Shown here one piece after another: positions 1 through 10,014 of a stretch of DNA of 64,000 bases; position 1 is the stretch's first letter; each line of letters begins with the position of its first letter. The position numbers and the translations under genes are program-made. Source of the stretch: Cordylochernes scorpioides (Eukaryota; Arthropoda; Arachnida; Pseudoscorpiones; Chernetidae); NCBI GenBank assembly GCA_030710605.1, contig CP092870.1:93571742-93635741 (forward strand). The letters are read 5' to 3'. The notes beneath the pieces were generated by a model. That model made no database searches and was not told the origin of the DNA. It saw only the letters and a list, made by a program, of their open reading frames with translations.

Positions 1-324
1 TAACAGATGGCGCGATAGTGCATCATATTATATAAATTTCCATATATATTTGTAGTTATTTTTCTTCATATATTTGTCCTTATTTAATCTTATTTATTCA
101 CATATATATATTTATCATTATGTTTATAACCCTATATAATCCAACATGGACGATGAAAGAGAGTAGCTTCAATCTCTCCCAGCGGTCACAGTTTATAATC
201 TATCAAATCCCTCTACTGTTGTTTTGGATTTTGTTCTGTTTTGTGCCTATATATACCCTGAATTTTGGTAAAGTATTTAAATTTTTGCCAAATATTTAAG
301 TGCGTATTTATTTATTGTTACAAA

Positions 325-352
325 AGCACGAAGTCCAAAGGACTATTGTGCT
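325..352 (-). other. 3' UTR hairpin of the LINE
   Basis: AGCAC...GTGCT and AGTCC-aaa-GGACT form a two-part stem between the ORF2 stop and the A-rich tail. 3' stem-loops of this sort can serve as the reverse transcriptase's template-recognition site. That role is inferred. Confidence 0.5.
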
Positions 353-379
353 GTGTTAGTATTATTTATATATATATGA

Positions 380-3300
380 TTAATTATTTACACGATGGAT
401 TAGTATTGTTTTGTAAATTATTGTACAAATAGTTCTAAACTTAACAAAGTTCTCATAAGATAGAGTATATACACAAAGAGAATTTGGTAATGTTTCAAAG
501 TATCTACATACAATTTGATTAGTCAGAGGGCAAGATAAAAGAAGATGCTCTGGTGATTCAACATCTAAGCGGCATTCACATGTTGGATCATTGATAGCAT
601 TCAGTTTGAATAGGAAACTTAAGAAGGGTCCTTTGCCAGTTAAAAATAATGTAGTGAATTTATCAGAGGAAATGAAATTTGGGACAGCAATTGGAAAGAA
701 TTTCTTGAACAGTTCATTAGATTGAGAAAGATAAAACTTAAATTTTAGATTCAGATATAGTTTGTTTAATTCTTTTTGAAGGGGTTTTTTGAGTGTTCGA
801 TCTGTGAGAGAATTTGTCATATTATACTTTGTTTGTAATAATTCAAGATAATCGGACAGTAAAGGGGTTTTCGCTAGTATATGTGTGATGTAAGAAGATG
901 AAGTCCTATAAGCATGAATGCATCTAATAAGAATTTGATATTGTATAGAATTCAACTTGGATCTTTTTGCTGCAGTGATAAAAGGAAACCAAATATTTGA
1001 TGCATAGCTTATTGTAGAGCGTATCATAGCTTTATATAAGATCAATCTACGTCGAGTATCAATGCCCCAAGTACGTGCACATAATGAGAATAATATATTC
1101 TTAAGTTTCGTAGCTTTCATAATTATATTGTCAACATGTGTTCCAAAATTAATCTTATTCCTTTGTCTATGATTTTTAAAAATAACTCCCAAAATTTTAA
1201 CAGTTTCTGATGGTTGAATTATTTTTCCATCAAAATTAATGGGCAATTTTTCATAGTTATGTAGATAGAGTATACCTGTTTTGTTTGGACTTAGTGAAAG
1301 TTTTACCTTTTCACACCATGCTTTGATTTTTATTAAACATTTGGTAATATTATACTGAAGATCATAGATGTTTGAACTCCATACCACAAATGTCACATCG
1401 TCCGCGAAAGCAATCACTCTAGCAAAACTTTCGTTAAAAGATAAGTTGAAATCATTAAGTAATATATTCCAAAGAATAGGAGAAATAATACCACCCTGGG
1501 GACATCCCTTATTTATCTTTTTTATACACTTTACATTAGTATATTTAAACTCTACACTCCGGTCTTCAAAGTAAGAATTAATTATTTTTATAAGTACCGC
1601 TGGAAAATTTGCCTTGTCCATTTGTTGGAGAATTGCCGGATGCCATGCGTTGTCGAAAGCTCCGCTGATGTCCACTGTTACTATTGCCGTATTTTCTGTT
1701 TCTCTTTTCAAAAGACTTAATTTAGTTATTTCTTGTAAAGCAGAGATTGTTGATTTTTCTTGTGTAAATCCATGTTGAGCAGGATGCATAACATTATTAC
1801 TATTAATATGATTTAAAAGTTCAATATGAATTAGACTTTCAAAAATTTTACCTAAATTAGAAGACAAGCTTATAGGGCGGTAGGCTTTCGGATCTTTATA
1901 ATTTTCTTTATTAGGTTTTTTTATAATAATTACTGCTGACTTTCTCCAGGCCTCCGGATAATAATTAAGTCCCATACAAGCATTGAACAATTTTGTTAAC
2001 ACAGGAGATATATGATGAACTGCCGTTTTGATCATCTGATTGCTTATATGATCTATTCCTGGAGCCTTACTATTTTTAAGTTTTTTAATTATTGAACAGA
2101 TTTGAATATTATCAAAATAAATGATTTTATCATTAGAAAAAGTATAACTCTTGTCTCTGATTAATTTATGATAGTTTGTGTCAGAAGATTGACAGTCATT
2201 CGGAAATAGAGAAGATAAAAGATTTTTCATTTCTGATTCGAGCACAACTTGAGATACATCTAGAATTGGTAAATCAAAAGACCTAGGAGAAATTTTTTGT
2301 TTAAAAGTTTTGTAAGTATTACCAAAAGGAGATGTATTTTCAACTTCCTCCAGGAATACCCTCCAGCTTACATTTCTTGTTTTTTCAATAATATTCATAT
2401 ACTTATTTCGTATTTCCTTATACATTTTTTCATCAACTAGCTGTCTATTAGACCGTTTACCCCGATAATATAGATTTCGAACATATTTAAAATGATTTTT
2501 AAAAAGTTCCAGTTCATCCGTCCACCAATTAAATGGATTATTATTTAAATATTTTGGTTTTAATCGTAGAGATGCATATGCAGCTTCAATTAATATGTCA
2601 GTTATGTGAGAAACTACACAGTTTATATCGTTTATATTTACTATTTTACCTAATTTCATCATTGCCTCATTTATCCTAGACACATTGATTGCCTGCTCAT
2701 ATTTTTGCCAATTGGCTCTTTTTTCTTGAAAATACCATGTAGAATTATTTTCATGTAATAAACTTTCTGTTTCCAGACTAATGTCGAATGAGATTGCGTG
2801 ATGGTCTGTGATTTGCGAAAGATTTAACGTTTTCCATCCATTAACAAGTACATGAGCATGACTATTAGTAATAGTAAGGTCTATTATACTTAATCCTCGA
2901 CATGTTTTGTTTCGATTGTTATGTATGAGCATATTGTGAAAATCAATTATAGGTTGAAGTCTTCTACCGTTTTGATTAATAATATTATCAAACCACATCT
3001 GACTTCGAGCGTTAAAATCTCCAGCTAAAATCAATGGATTTGTGTTAAAATTTTTAATTAATTTATCAAGGAATTGAACATGACAGGTATCCATTTTATT
3101 AGGGTGTATATAAATATTTGAAAGAATAATTTGCCGTTTAGTAGTTTGTACTGATATAGTGGTTGCAAATGAATTTGAAAACTCTTTAATTAATTTACAT
3201 GATAAGAAAGGGTTTGTAACGATTGTTGCGGTATATATTGGAACTCCCGGTATATTTGCATAATATATTTTTGAACGCATATTAAAGATTACTTCATTAT

Positions 3301-3424
3301 TTATACTATATGGTTCTTGAACTATAATCATATCATATTTTTCTTTAGAAATAAATTCCCTTATTTCATTATTAACCAAATTGCTTTTCCGCGTGTTTTG
3401 TTGTAGAATTTTTAATTTGAACAT
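380..3424 (-). CDS. LINE ORF2: endonuclease / reverse transcriptase, intact
   Basis: 1014 codons, ATG at 3424, no internal stop. Residues 1-215 are an apurinic-type endonuclease: VQEPY (35-39), AGDFNAR (134-140), IDLTITNS (181-188) and the catalytic SQITDHHAISF region (203-213). Residues about 440-720 are the reverse transcriptase: KAPGIDH (453-459), AYRPISL (514-520), DISGAFD (585-591), KGCPQGGIISP (639-649) and the active-site AFADD (672-676). The C-terminal finger uses C949, C951, H960 and C965. The protein would nick target DNA and copy its own RNA there. No frameshift or stop is visible, so this copy is young or recently active at least in ORF2. Its start lies 28 nt beyond the end of ORF1. 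Confidence 0.93.
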   Translation of the reverse strand: MFKLKILQQNTRKSNLVNNEIREFISKEKYDMIIVQEPYSINNEVIFNMRSKIYYANIPGVPIYTATIVTNPFLSCKLIKEFSNSFATTISVQTTKRQIILSNIYIHPNKMDTCHVQFLDKLIKNFNTNPLILAGDFNARSQMWFDNIINQNGRRLQPIIDFHNMLIHNNRNKTCRGLSIIDLTITNSHAHVLVNGWKTLNLSQITDHHAISFDISLETESLLHENNSTWYFQEKRANWQKYEQAINVSRINEAMMKLGKIVNINDINCVVSHITDILIEAAYASLRLKPKYLNNNPFNWWTDELELFKNHFKYVRNLYYRGKRSNRQLVDEKMYKEIRNKYMNIIEKTRNVSWRVFLEEVENTSPFGNTYKTFKQKISPRSFDLPILDVSQVVLESEMKNLLSSLFPNDCQSSDTNYHKLIRDKSYTFSNDKIIYFDNIQICSIIKKLKNSKAPGIDHISNQMIKTAVHHISPVLTKLFNACMGLNYYPEAWRKSAVIIIKKPNKENYKDPKAYRPISLSSNLGKIFESLIHIELLNHINSNNVMHPAQHGFTQEKSTISALQEITKLSLLKRETENTAIVTVDISGAFDNAWHPAILQQMDKANFPAVLIKIINSYFEDRSVEFKYTNVKCIKKINKGCPQGGIISPILWNILLNDFNLSFNESFARVIAFADDVTFVVWSSNIYDLQYNITKCLIKIKAWCEKVKLSLSPNKTGILYLHNYEKLPINFDGKIIQPSETVKILGVIFKNHRQRNKINFGTHVDNIIMKATKLKNILFSLCARTWGIDTRRRLILYKAMIRSTISYASNIWFPFITAAKRSKLNSIQYQILIRCIHAYRTSSSYITHILAKTPLLSDYLELLQTKYNMTNSLTDRTLKKPLQKELNKLYLNLKFKFYLSQSNELFKKFFPIAVPNFISSDKFTTLFLTGKGPFLSFLFKLNAINDPTCECRLDVESPEHLLLSCPLTNQIVCRYFETLPNSLCVYTLSYENFVKFRTICTIIYKTILIHRVNN

Positions 3425-3451
3425 TGACCAAAAAACAAGAATAAATCTATT

Positions 3452-4072
3452 CTAATCCAAAGTAACAATATCATGATCTAAATCTGCATAACATGTTCTT
3501 TGTATCTCATATTTCATTTGTTGAAGGAACACAGGACATAATTTGTCATTAGAACGATGATTATTGCTATTCCTATATTTAGGATGCGTAGAGCAATTTA
3601 TGCACTTGGGCAAGGATTGACAGTTAACATGTTGGTCATTGTCTCCGCAATTTTTACATTTTATGATGTTACATGAATTTTTACTATGACCATAACTAAA
3701 ACAGTTTTGACATTGACGTACAAGCACCTTATCCTTCATATATGTAACCTGTATGTCTGTATATATACGTTGTAATTTCTTCATAATTTGGTATGTTGCC
3801 GGGGAAATGCGGAGAACAACATCCTGTACATCAGTATTTGATCTCATAGCGAACAGAACCTTTATCTTCTTCTCTCGACCTTCTAACTCTGGGTTCATAT
3901 TGCATAAAATCGAAGGCAATTCCTTAATATCTGTAGATTTAGTAATTGACTTAAGAACAATTGTAGGATCTAGTGGTTTTGGTGCATAAATTAATGCTTT
4001 TTGATTTACCTCATCAATCTTTTTAAACTCTTCAATCAATGTATTCAAATCTTCATGATTCCTTTTTAACAC
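3452..4072 (-). CDS. LINE ORF1 (gag-like) C-terminal part
   Basis: About 206 codons open to the stop at 3452, with no ATG. A stop lies directly upstream, so the N-terminal half usual for these proteins is missing. CCHC knuckles are visible near residues 115-155: CQNCFSYGHSKNSC, followed by CKNCGDNDQHVNC and a third Cys-rich block CINCSTHP. This arrangement is typical of Jockey, I and R1 ORF1 proteins, which bind element RNA. It lies directly upstream of ORF2 on the same strand. It is a remnant of a 5'-truncated insertion and would not be translated from its own start. Confidence 0.8.
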   Translation of the reverse strand: MLKRNHEDLNTLIEEFKKIDEVNQKALIYAPKPLDPTIVLKSITKSTDIKELPSILCNMNPELEGREKKIKVLFAMRSNTDVQDVVLRISPATYQIMKKLQRIYTDIQVTYMKDKVLVRQCQNCFSYGHSKNSCNIIKCKNCGDNDQHVNCQSLPKCINCSTHPKYRNSNNHRSNDKLCPVFLQQMKYEIQRTCYADLDHDIVTLD

Positions 4073-4083
4073 ATTTCCCTAGT

Positions 4084-4284
4084 GACCTTACTGTAATGAG
4101 GTAAATATTGGGAATGCCCCTGACTTATCATTAGTGAAACCATTTCACCCATTATATAGTGAACGGTTTAACCATTTTAAAATATATTTAAGAAAATTAT
4201 AGACACAAGCTTTGAGGACAGTATAAATATACACACAAAGGTATAGGTCCCATTGGGGTTCGCAATAACGAGGTTTTACTGTAA
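4084..4284. repeat. Degenerate pogo-like MITE remnant
   Basis: The right end reads, on the minus strand, TTACAGTAAAACCTCGTTAT, a type of end common in pogo/Tigger-like miniature elements. The left end has a weak matching TTACTGTAATGAGG. It lies between the truncated LINE and the tandem array. No coding capacity is seen. The call rests on end similarity only. Confidence 0.35.
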
Positions 4285-4380
4285 ATGTAAATTGTAAGAT
4301 GATGATGTTATTGATGATAATTGCTTCAAGTCATTAATGAGCTAAAGGGCCAAGTCATTGATGGGCTAAAAATGATGAGT

Positions 4381-5210
4381 TCTACTCATCCCCAGAAGAC
4401 ACTATCAGAATTGATGCTAAGGCTTTTACACTATGTTTCATGTGTAACTTCAGCCTGCAACACCAAACCATATCATTGACTACATTAGCTCGTTCAATGA
4501 TGAGCTCTACTCATCCCCAAAAGACACTATCAAAATTCATGCCAAGGCTTTCCCACTATGTTCCATGTGTAACCTTCAACCTCAGACCACATCATTGACT
4601 TATTAGCTCATTTAATGATGAGCTCTACTCATCCCCAAAATACACTACAAGACTTGATACTAAAGCCTTTACACTATGTTCCATGTGTAACTTTCAACCT
4701 GTAACCCAAAACCACATCATTGACTGTATTAGCTCATCCATTGATGAGCTCTACTCATCCCCAGAAGACACTTTCAGAATTGATGCTGAAGATTTCTCAC
4801 TATGTTCCCTGTGTAACTTTCAAACTTCAACCTCAAAACACATCATTAATGTGGTTCGTTCATTGATGAGCTCTACTCATCCCTAGAAGACACTATAAGA
4901 ATTGATGCTAAAGCTTTCCACTATGTTTCATGTGTAACTTCCAAACTACAACCCTAAACCACATCATTGAGTGTATTAGCTCATCCATTGATGAGCTATA
5001 CTCATCCCCAGAAGACACTATAAGAATTGATGCTAAAGCTTTCCACTATGTTTCATGTGTAACTTCCAAACTACAACCCCAAACCACATCATTGACTGTA
5101 TTGGCTCATTCATTGATGAGCTCTACTCATCCCCAGCAGACACCATCAAAATCTCAAGATACAAAGACTTGACAACTCAATATGATCTAGTGGAGATAAG
5201 AAAGAAGACC
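4381..5210 (+). repeat. Tandem array of a LINE zinc-knuckle segment, ~124 bp x 7
   Basis: TCTACTCATC recurs at 4381, 4506, 4624, 4750, 4872, 4997 (one mismatch) and 5122, giving periods of 118-126 bp. Each unit translates to a piece with the pattern C-x2-C-x8-H-x3-C (for example CSMCNFQPVTQNHIIDC), followed by IDELYSSPEDT. This resembles the C-terminal finger of LINE polyproteins. A minus-strand single copy is at 54160-54270 and a 3'-tail copy is at 25475-25535. After the last unit the array runs into the LINE 3' tail (GTGGAGATAAGAAAGAAGA, about 5193-5211). Frames are not kept across all units, so this is a repeat and not a multi-finger protein. Confidence 0.75.
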
Positions 5211-5261
5211 AGTTGTCATTGTCAAAATAACATTTTTATTAAGAGCATCATCACAAAATAA

Positions 5262-6558
5262 AATATATTTCTAAAACACAAAGGCTACATACATAGTAAC
5301 AGGAGATATATAGAATTGACACCATACAACTACACAACAAATACAGTTGGCAGTGAAAGTTGAAACTGAGGAGGGAACATTCTGCAACGTAAAACATCTA
5401 CAGCGAGATATATTGAGCAATCTACAAACATCTACACAGGAACTAGTTCAAGAAAGAATCTACGAGAATTTTGATTAATAGAAGCGAAAACTGTTAGTTT
5501 TTAAAATTGTTTAAATTATCTTTTTTTTTTCGAAAATGTATATTGAAACCCTCCCTATATAGATAAATACAAGTTATATAACAATAGACTTTAAAATAGA
5601 TTTATTTTTGAATAGTCAAAATATAGCATAAAAATTTGTCTTTTGAATTTGTTAAAGCTCGTTTTTTTAAGGTATTCATTTTGTATATATTATATAGATT
5701 TGAGGAAATATTTTGAAATTTTGTACTGACTATTTTTTAATTGTATAAGGACTTTTTAAATATTAATTTGTACGGAAATTTATACGAAAAAAGTTTCAAT
5801 TTACAATTTGTAATACATACAGAGTGTGTTATGTTTTAATAAGTGTATAAGATTCTTAGTTTAGAAATATCCATTAGTTCAAAGAGCTGAGTAATCTTTT
5901 GTTGCATATGTTAATATAATTAACTTACTGATGTTTTGTAGTTTTCTATAGAGAAATGATAGATCGAGAAAGTAATAAAAGAAACAGATATTTGATCAAT
6001 AAGATAGAGCAAACCTAAGCGTTGTTACAAATTGAGACGTGGACTCTTCTCTGATTGGCGATGAGAACAGGATTTTTAAAATAAAGAGAATTGATGAAGA
6101 TTTTCCTTTGTATTGATATCGATTTTTTAACGGCTTCCGAAGGTGAGTTTTTTGTTTTACCCGAAAGCTTAAGAGAAGAATATACAATAAAATAAGGAAA
6201 TCATTCTTGGAAACTGTTTTGTTTATTATATATATGTATTACTAGGATTTTACTATCGAAATCACACAAACTCGACATAGGATCGAAACCTGTATACAAT
6301 AAGTCTGAAGACCAACAACCTCTGGACAGTTGGTGACATCTGATCATCTGGATGTCAACAACCCGGACAGTTGGCGATATCTGAAGTGTCTCCAAGAGTC
6401 CGGGTTATGCACAGTTTCTTGCTTGCTATATATCTTACACCAATCATAACCTAAATAACATCGATTTAAAGTTGTAATCTGATTATAATGTTCCCCATTT
6501 TGAATTTCATAAATAATTTCAATTCGTAAAAAGTATATCGAAGAGAAAAATATAAAAT
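5262..6558. other. AT-rich gene-free stretch
   Basis: No supported gene. Low-complexity A/T-rich sequence with scattered stops in all frames. The short open frames near 6000-6560 lack codon bias, recognisable motifs or splice signals. Confidence 0.5.
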
Positions 6559-6559
6559 C

Positions 6560-6739
6560 CACTCATGGACAAAACTTAAAAACGTTCTACCTTTTAGCAT
6601 GTATATCGGGATTCAGACAATAACTCTGAAATATATTTGATATACAGTGACCTTTAATTGAAGGCACACGAGATAACCAAGTGTGAGCAAAATGGCGACA
6701 TCAAAGGCCTTCCACTTCCTTAAGTTTGTCCATGAGTGC
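6560..6739 (+). repeat. Tc1-like MITE, family CACTCATGG
   Basis: Starts CACTCATGGACAAAACTT and ends with the inverse, AAGTTTGTCCATGAGTG, about 180 bp and non-coding. Other copies in the window (14112-14281, 24580-24787, 34914-35118, 39810-40017) have the same ends with TA on both sides, as expected for Tc1/mariner-mobilised miniature elements. Confidence 0.75.
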
Positions 6740-8090
6740 AGTAATCCATTTCAAACAGTTATATAAGCTGATAATTGAAGGGGTCATAGATTGCTAAACA
6801 AACTTTAATGAATATGCAAATTAAAACTTTTTCTCATGATTGTACGGAATGGTTAAATTAGACTATTTAAAAATGATTATATTAAAACTACTGATAGTTA
6901 AGAGTTGTGATTATGTCTTTAGAAGGAAGACCATCTTGATATATATTCATTTATGTTAAAATATAAATATAGAATTTAACAAATTTATTAACTAATTCCC
7001 TTCACTTTAATATGTAGATAAGATTGTGTATGTATATATGTCGAAATATATAGATAAGTATAGAGATAAAATTGCTGGAGATTTTTCTTTAACAAAGTTA
7101 TCATGATTTGTCAGGAGAATAATTTGGAAAGGGAGGGGGTTAAGCTCTTTTTAAAAGGAGTGCTCAATTGGGAACTATTAATCTATGATTTTGAAAATTA
7201 AATAATTTTTTTTTTACAATATTTGAATATATAAATAGGCTTCTCTCATATATTATGATTTGAATTATAACGATATTGTTTATAGTTAAAGGTCAAATTT
7301 CGAGATAAATATTCATTGAAATATTGGTTCAGGGAGAATTAAAAAAAAATCTTAGATAATATAAATATATAAATCTTAAAATAAATATAAAAATATATAA
7401 AATAAAAAATATATAAATCTTAGATAATAGATAATTCTTTATTCAAGATATATCTTGGAGTCTATAACGATAATAAAAAGGAGGAATTTGCGCCTTTTAT
7501 ATATAAAAAGAAATAGATTTTAATTATTAGCCCTATTTCTAAATTATATCCCAAAAGATAATTTACGTCCTAATAATAATAATAATAAAAGGTATTTTAA
7601 TAGATAATTATGTTTCATATAGTCATAGGTAAATATATTTTATGTTTATAAATAGTCAATATTTTCCAAAAGATTTCGAATTAATCCTATAGAGAGAAGA
7701 AAGACTTTTACTCCCAAAAGTTCGTTTGTTTAATTTTAATATAAATAAACTCATTGTTAAAATTTTTATCGTTAGTTTTTTAAATAAATAGGTTATATAT
7801 AGGTATAATAATAAAAATAGTTTATATTTTTAATTAGCCTGAAATTGTGACGTAATCTTTTCCTATTTTAAAATACTTTCTTTTATTTTAAATGCATATT
7901 TATCATTTTGAATGGGTGCAATTTAAATTGTGTTTGTTAAATTTCTTTTTAAGGCGCGTATTTAACATTTTAAATAACAGAGAATTCAATGGATAGATCT
8001 TCGATTTTTTAAAATAATACTTTTTAATATCCTTTAAGTGCGAACACACACATTTAATTTTTTTAAACATTTTAACATGTACATTTCTGA
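6740..8090. other. AT-rich gene-free stretch
   Basis: Very A/T-rich with short AT and AAT runs (for example about 7330-7440 and 7570-7590). No gene, RNA or classified repeat recognised. Confidence 0.5.
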
Positions 8091-8240
8091 CTTTTATTTT
8101 TTTTTTGCTTATCCCTAGTACACGTGGTACAGGCCATGATAATCATGGTATGTAGAAGTAGGCGACTGCTTTTACTGTAAGTGCACCACATATCTACATA
8201 TGTGAAAAGCAGTTCGACTTTGCACTTATAAATGTGACTT
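8091..8240 (-). repeat. tRNA-type SINE, 5'-truncated copy
   Basis: On the minus strand the piece ends TGTACTAGGGATAAGC followed by an A run (seen as T's at 8096-8107). Body similarity to the fuller copies at 26412-26716 and 54275-54560 covers the GGCCATGATAATCATGG block and the TTTTACTGTAAGTGCACCAC block. The tRNA-like head is missing. Confidence 0.65.
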
Positions 8241-8454
8241 TTAATTATACATTTGAGATATCTGTAAACGTGTATTTTACTGTCTTTATGTAACATTAAG
8301 ACTTTCTTTAACAATTGGATTAAATTTTGTTTTTCTCAACTTTTAGAGAAAGCTAGAGATTCTTCATTGATATTTAATAGTTTAAATACGTATTTTCCTA
8401 TATTCTTTACTAGAAATAAAATGATATAAAGCAATAACGTATCATTTATATATA

Positions 8455-8862
8455 TATGGAATGAAAACATTATAAAACACGGATGTTTCTTTTATTTTGT
8501 TTGCGGAAGAACATTGCTCGATGCAAATATTTATATGTAATTATACTGTCCTAATATTCCTTATATCCATAGTTTGCTTGAATACCATTTCTATTAATCC
8601 AACCTTCATTGTAGCATTTATAAGCAGAATCGTTCACACAATACAGTATTAGAGCTATAAAAACGGTCTGGTAGATTGAATTGGTGAAACCGCTGGGAGG
8701 GTTCACCACTGATGAGCCAAGCCCTCTCAATATATATATATATATTTTTTATCGTAGTATGGAGAGTAAAAGTTTTTTTTTTTGTGTTTTCATTGCAGTA
8801 AGGACAGTAGAAGTTTGATTAGTGTTTAAAAGAAACATCCATGTTTAAATGCTTTCATTCCT
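8455..8862 (+). repeat. YCPYC-family element, subfamily A
   Basis: About 400 bp. Inverted ends: GGAATGAAAACATTATAAAA near the left, and AACATCCATG...CTTTCATTCC at the right. It contains the conserved box GGTGAAACCGC ... GGGTTCACCACTGATGAGCC and, near the right end, CATTGCAGTAAGGACAGTAG. The reverse reading of that last block gives FYCPYC, used here only as a family label. Related copies are at 10108, 17920, 19090, 28010, 32763 and 56158. Not coding; class unknown. Confidence 0.65.
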
Positions 8863-9822
8863 AATCAAATAATAGTTTTTAAAAAAAGCTTTAAAAAACA
8901 TTCTATCGAATTAGGTTTCATGAGTAGCTAAAAGATTCAATATAAAAAAGAGAAGAACTTTTAAAAGTATAATAATATTAAAAAGAGAGAAATATATAAA
9001 AATGGATACAAATAGATCTTACATGGATAAAAATTGACAGAAATTGAGGAAAATAAACAGTGCTTAAAATAAATTTAGTAAAACGATCATTCTTACGACA
9101 AAATGGACGTATAAAACAATGAGCTTTATTTTTTAATCTCGATATTGCAATCTTGGAGATTCTGGCTAGCGACATCAGCTTTGACTGTTGGACATTCCGT
9201 ATTTTACAAAACTGGTGTTTTCGCATTTTTTAATTAACCAGAATATGCTAGATTGCAAAGTGACAATCAATAAATACCAAATTTTATATCTATTTTGACT
9301 GAAAGAAATCTCATTTTTAAAAATATTATGCTTAATTTGCTACCGAATCAAAAATAATATTCATCTATAAATATTTTCGAAAAATTATTTTAAAAATAAT
9401 TTGGGAATAGAGAAATGTATAAGCTCTCTATTATATATATAAAAAAACATTCTATTACAGTGCAATATATTCGATGTTACATAGCAAGAGGAGACAAGAT
9501 TAAAAGTGCAACAAAAAACATCTATACTGTAAAAAATAATCCATTTTGGCTTGAGACATAAGAGAATGGACTCCTTATAGGAAGATTTACCTCTATAGAT
9601 CTGTCTTTAAAAATTTTAAAAACCTTGAAGAGAGAGCATAAATATTTAAAAAGGGGTAAAACACTAGAATTTCTCACGATGACAATACACCACAACAGTT
9701 TACTGCTACAATAGGCAATACTGAAAGATCTCTGGATCACTCCAGACAAAAAAAATTTGCATCCGTCCAAAGGTAGGAGCAGCAGAAAGGTCAAGAAAAG
9801 GGACAGAAGAGGAAGAAGAGAT
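8863..9822. other. AT-rich region 3' of the SLC17 gene
   Basis: Sequence downstream of the SLC17 stop codon on the minus strand. It should include the 3' UTR, but no clear AATAAA signal is placed. No other gene is supported. Confidence 0.45.
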
Positions 9823-10014
9823 TCAATGTCCGAAAGGCGGAGGGGCTGGCAGATCATCCACAGAGGTAGTTTGGGATTCGACCACTGGGGAATAATCTTC
9901 AGCCTGAGCTGCCCAAGGTTGACGTTCCCCGGAGGCCAGTCCACCGTAGAATGCAGCGCCCACGATGTAGATGGCCGCTGATATGAAGAACACCAGCTGC
10001 CATTCTTTCTGAGT
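9823..10014 (-). CDS. SLC17A5-like: SLC17 terminal exon J
   Basis: 192 nt after TCTACACAG to a TGA at 9823-9825. It encodes [19 protein letters not shown] and [16 protein letters not shown] (TM12), then an acidic and Pro-rich tail ending APPPFGH. Confidence 0.92.
   Translation of the reverse strand, partial: TQKEWQLVFFISAAIYIVGAAFYGGLASGERQPWAAQAEDYSPVVESQTTSVDDLPAPPPFGH

Larger units (their letters stand above)
306..4083 (-). mobile_element. R1/Jockey-type non-LTR retrotransposon, 5'-truncated
   Basis: A minus-strand LINE holding the last part of ORF1 (gag-like, zinc knuckles) and an unbroken ORF2 (endonuclease plus reverse transcriptase), followed by a short 3' UTR of about 75 nt. The 3' UTR contains a perfect-armed hairpin (325-352) and ends in an AATAAATAAATA-like run (306-318). 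The 5' end is lost inside ORF1: the open frame starts just after a stop at about 4082 with no ATG. ORF order, the APE-type endonuclease, the FADD reverse-transcriptase box and the C-terminal C-x-C-x8-H-x4-C finger place it in the R1/Jockey/I supergroup. The clade is not resolved by eye. Confidence 0.88.

Noticed and set aside
9522..9944. 140-codon minus-strand frame overlapping the last SLC17 exon
   Set aside because: Out of frame with the TM12 coding sequence that continues the transporter. The exon J frame ends at 9823.
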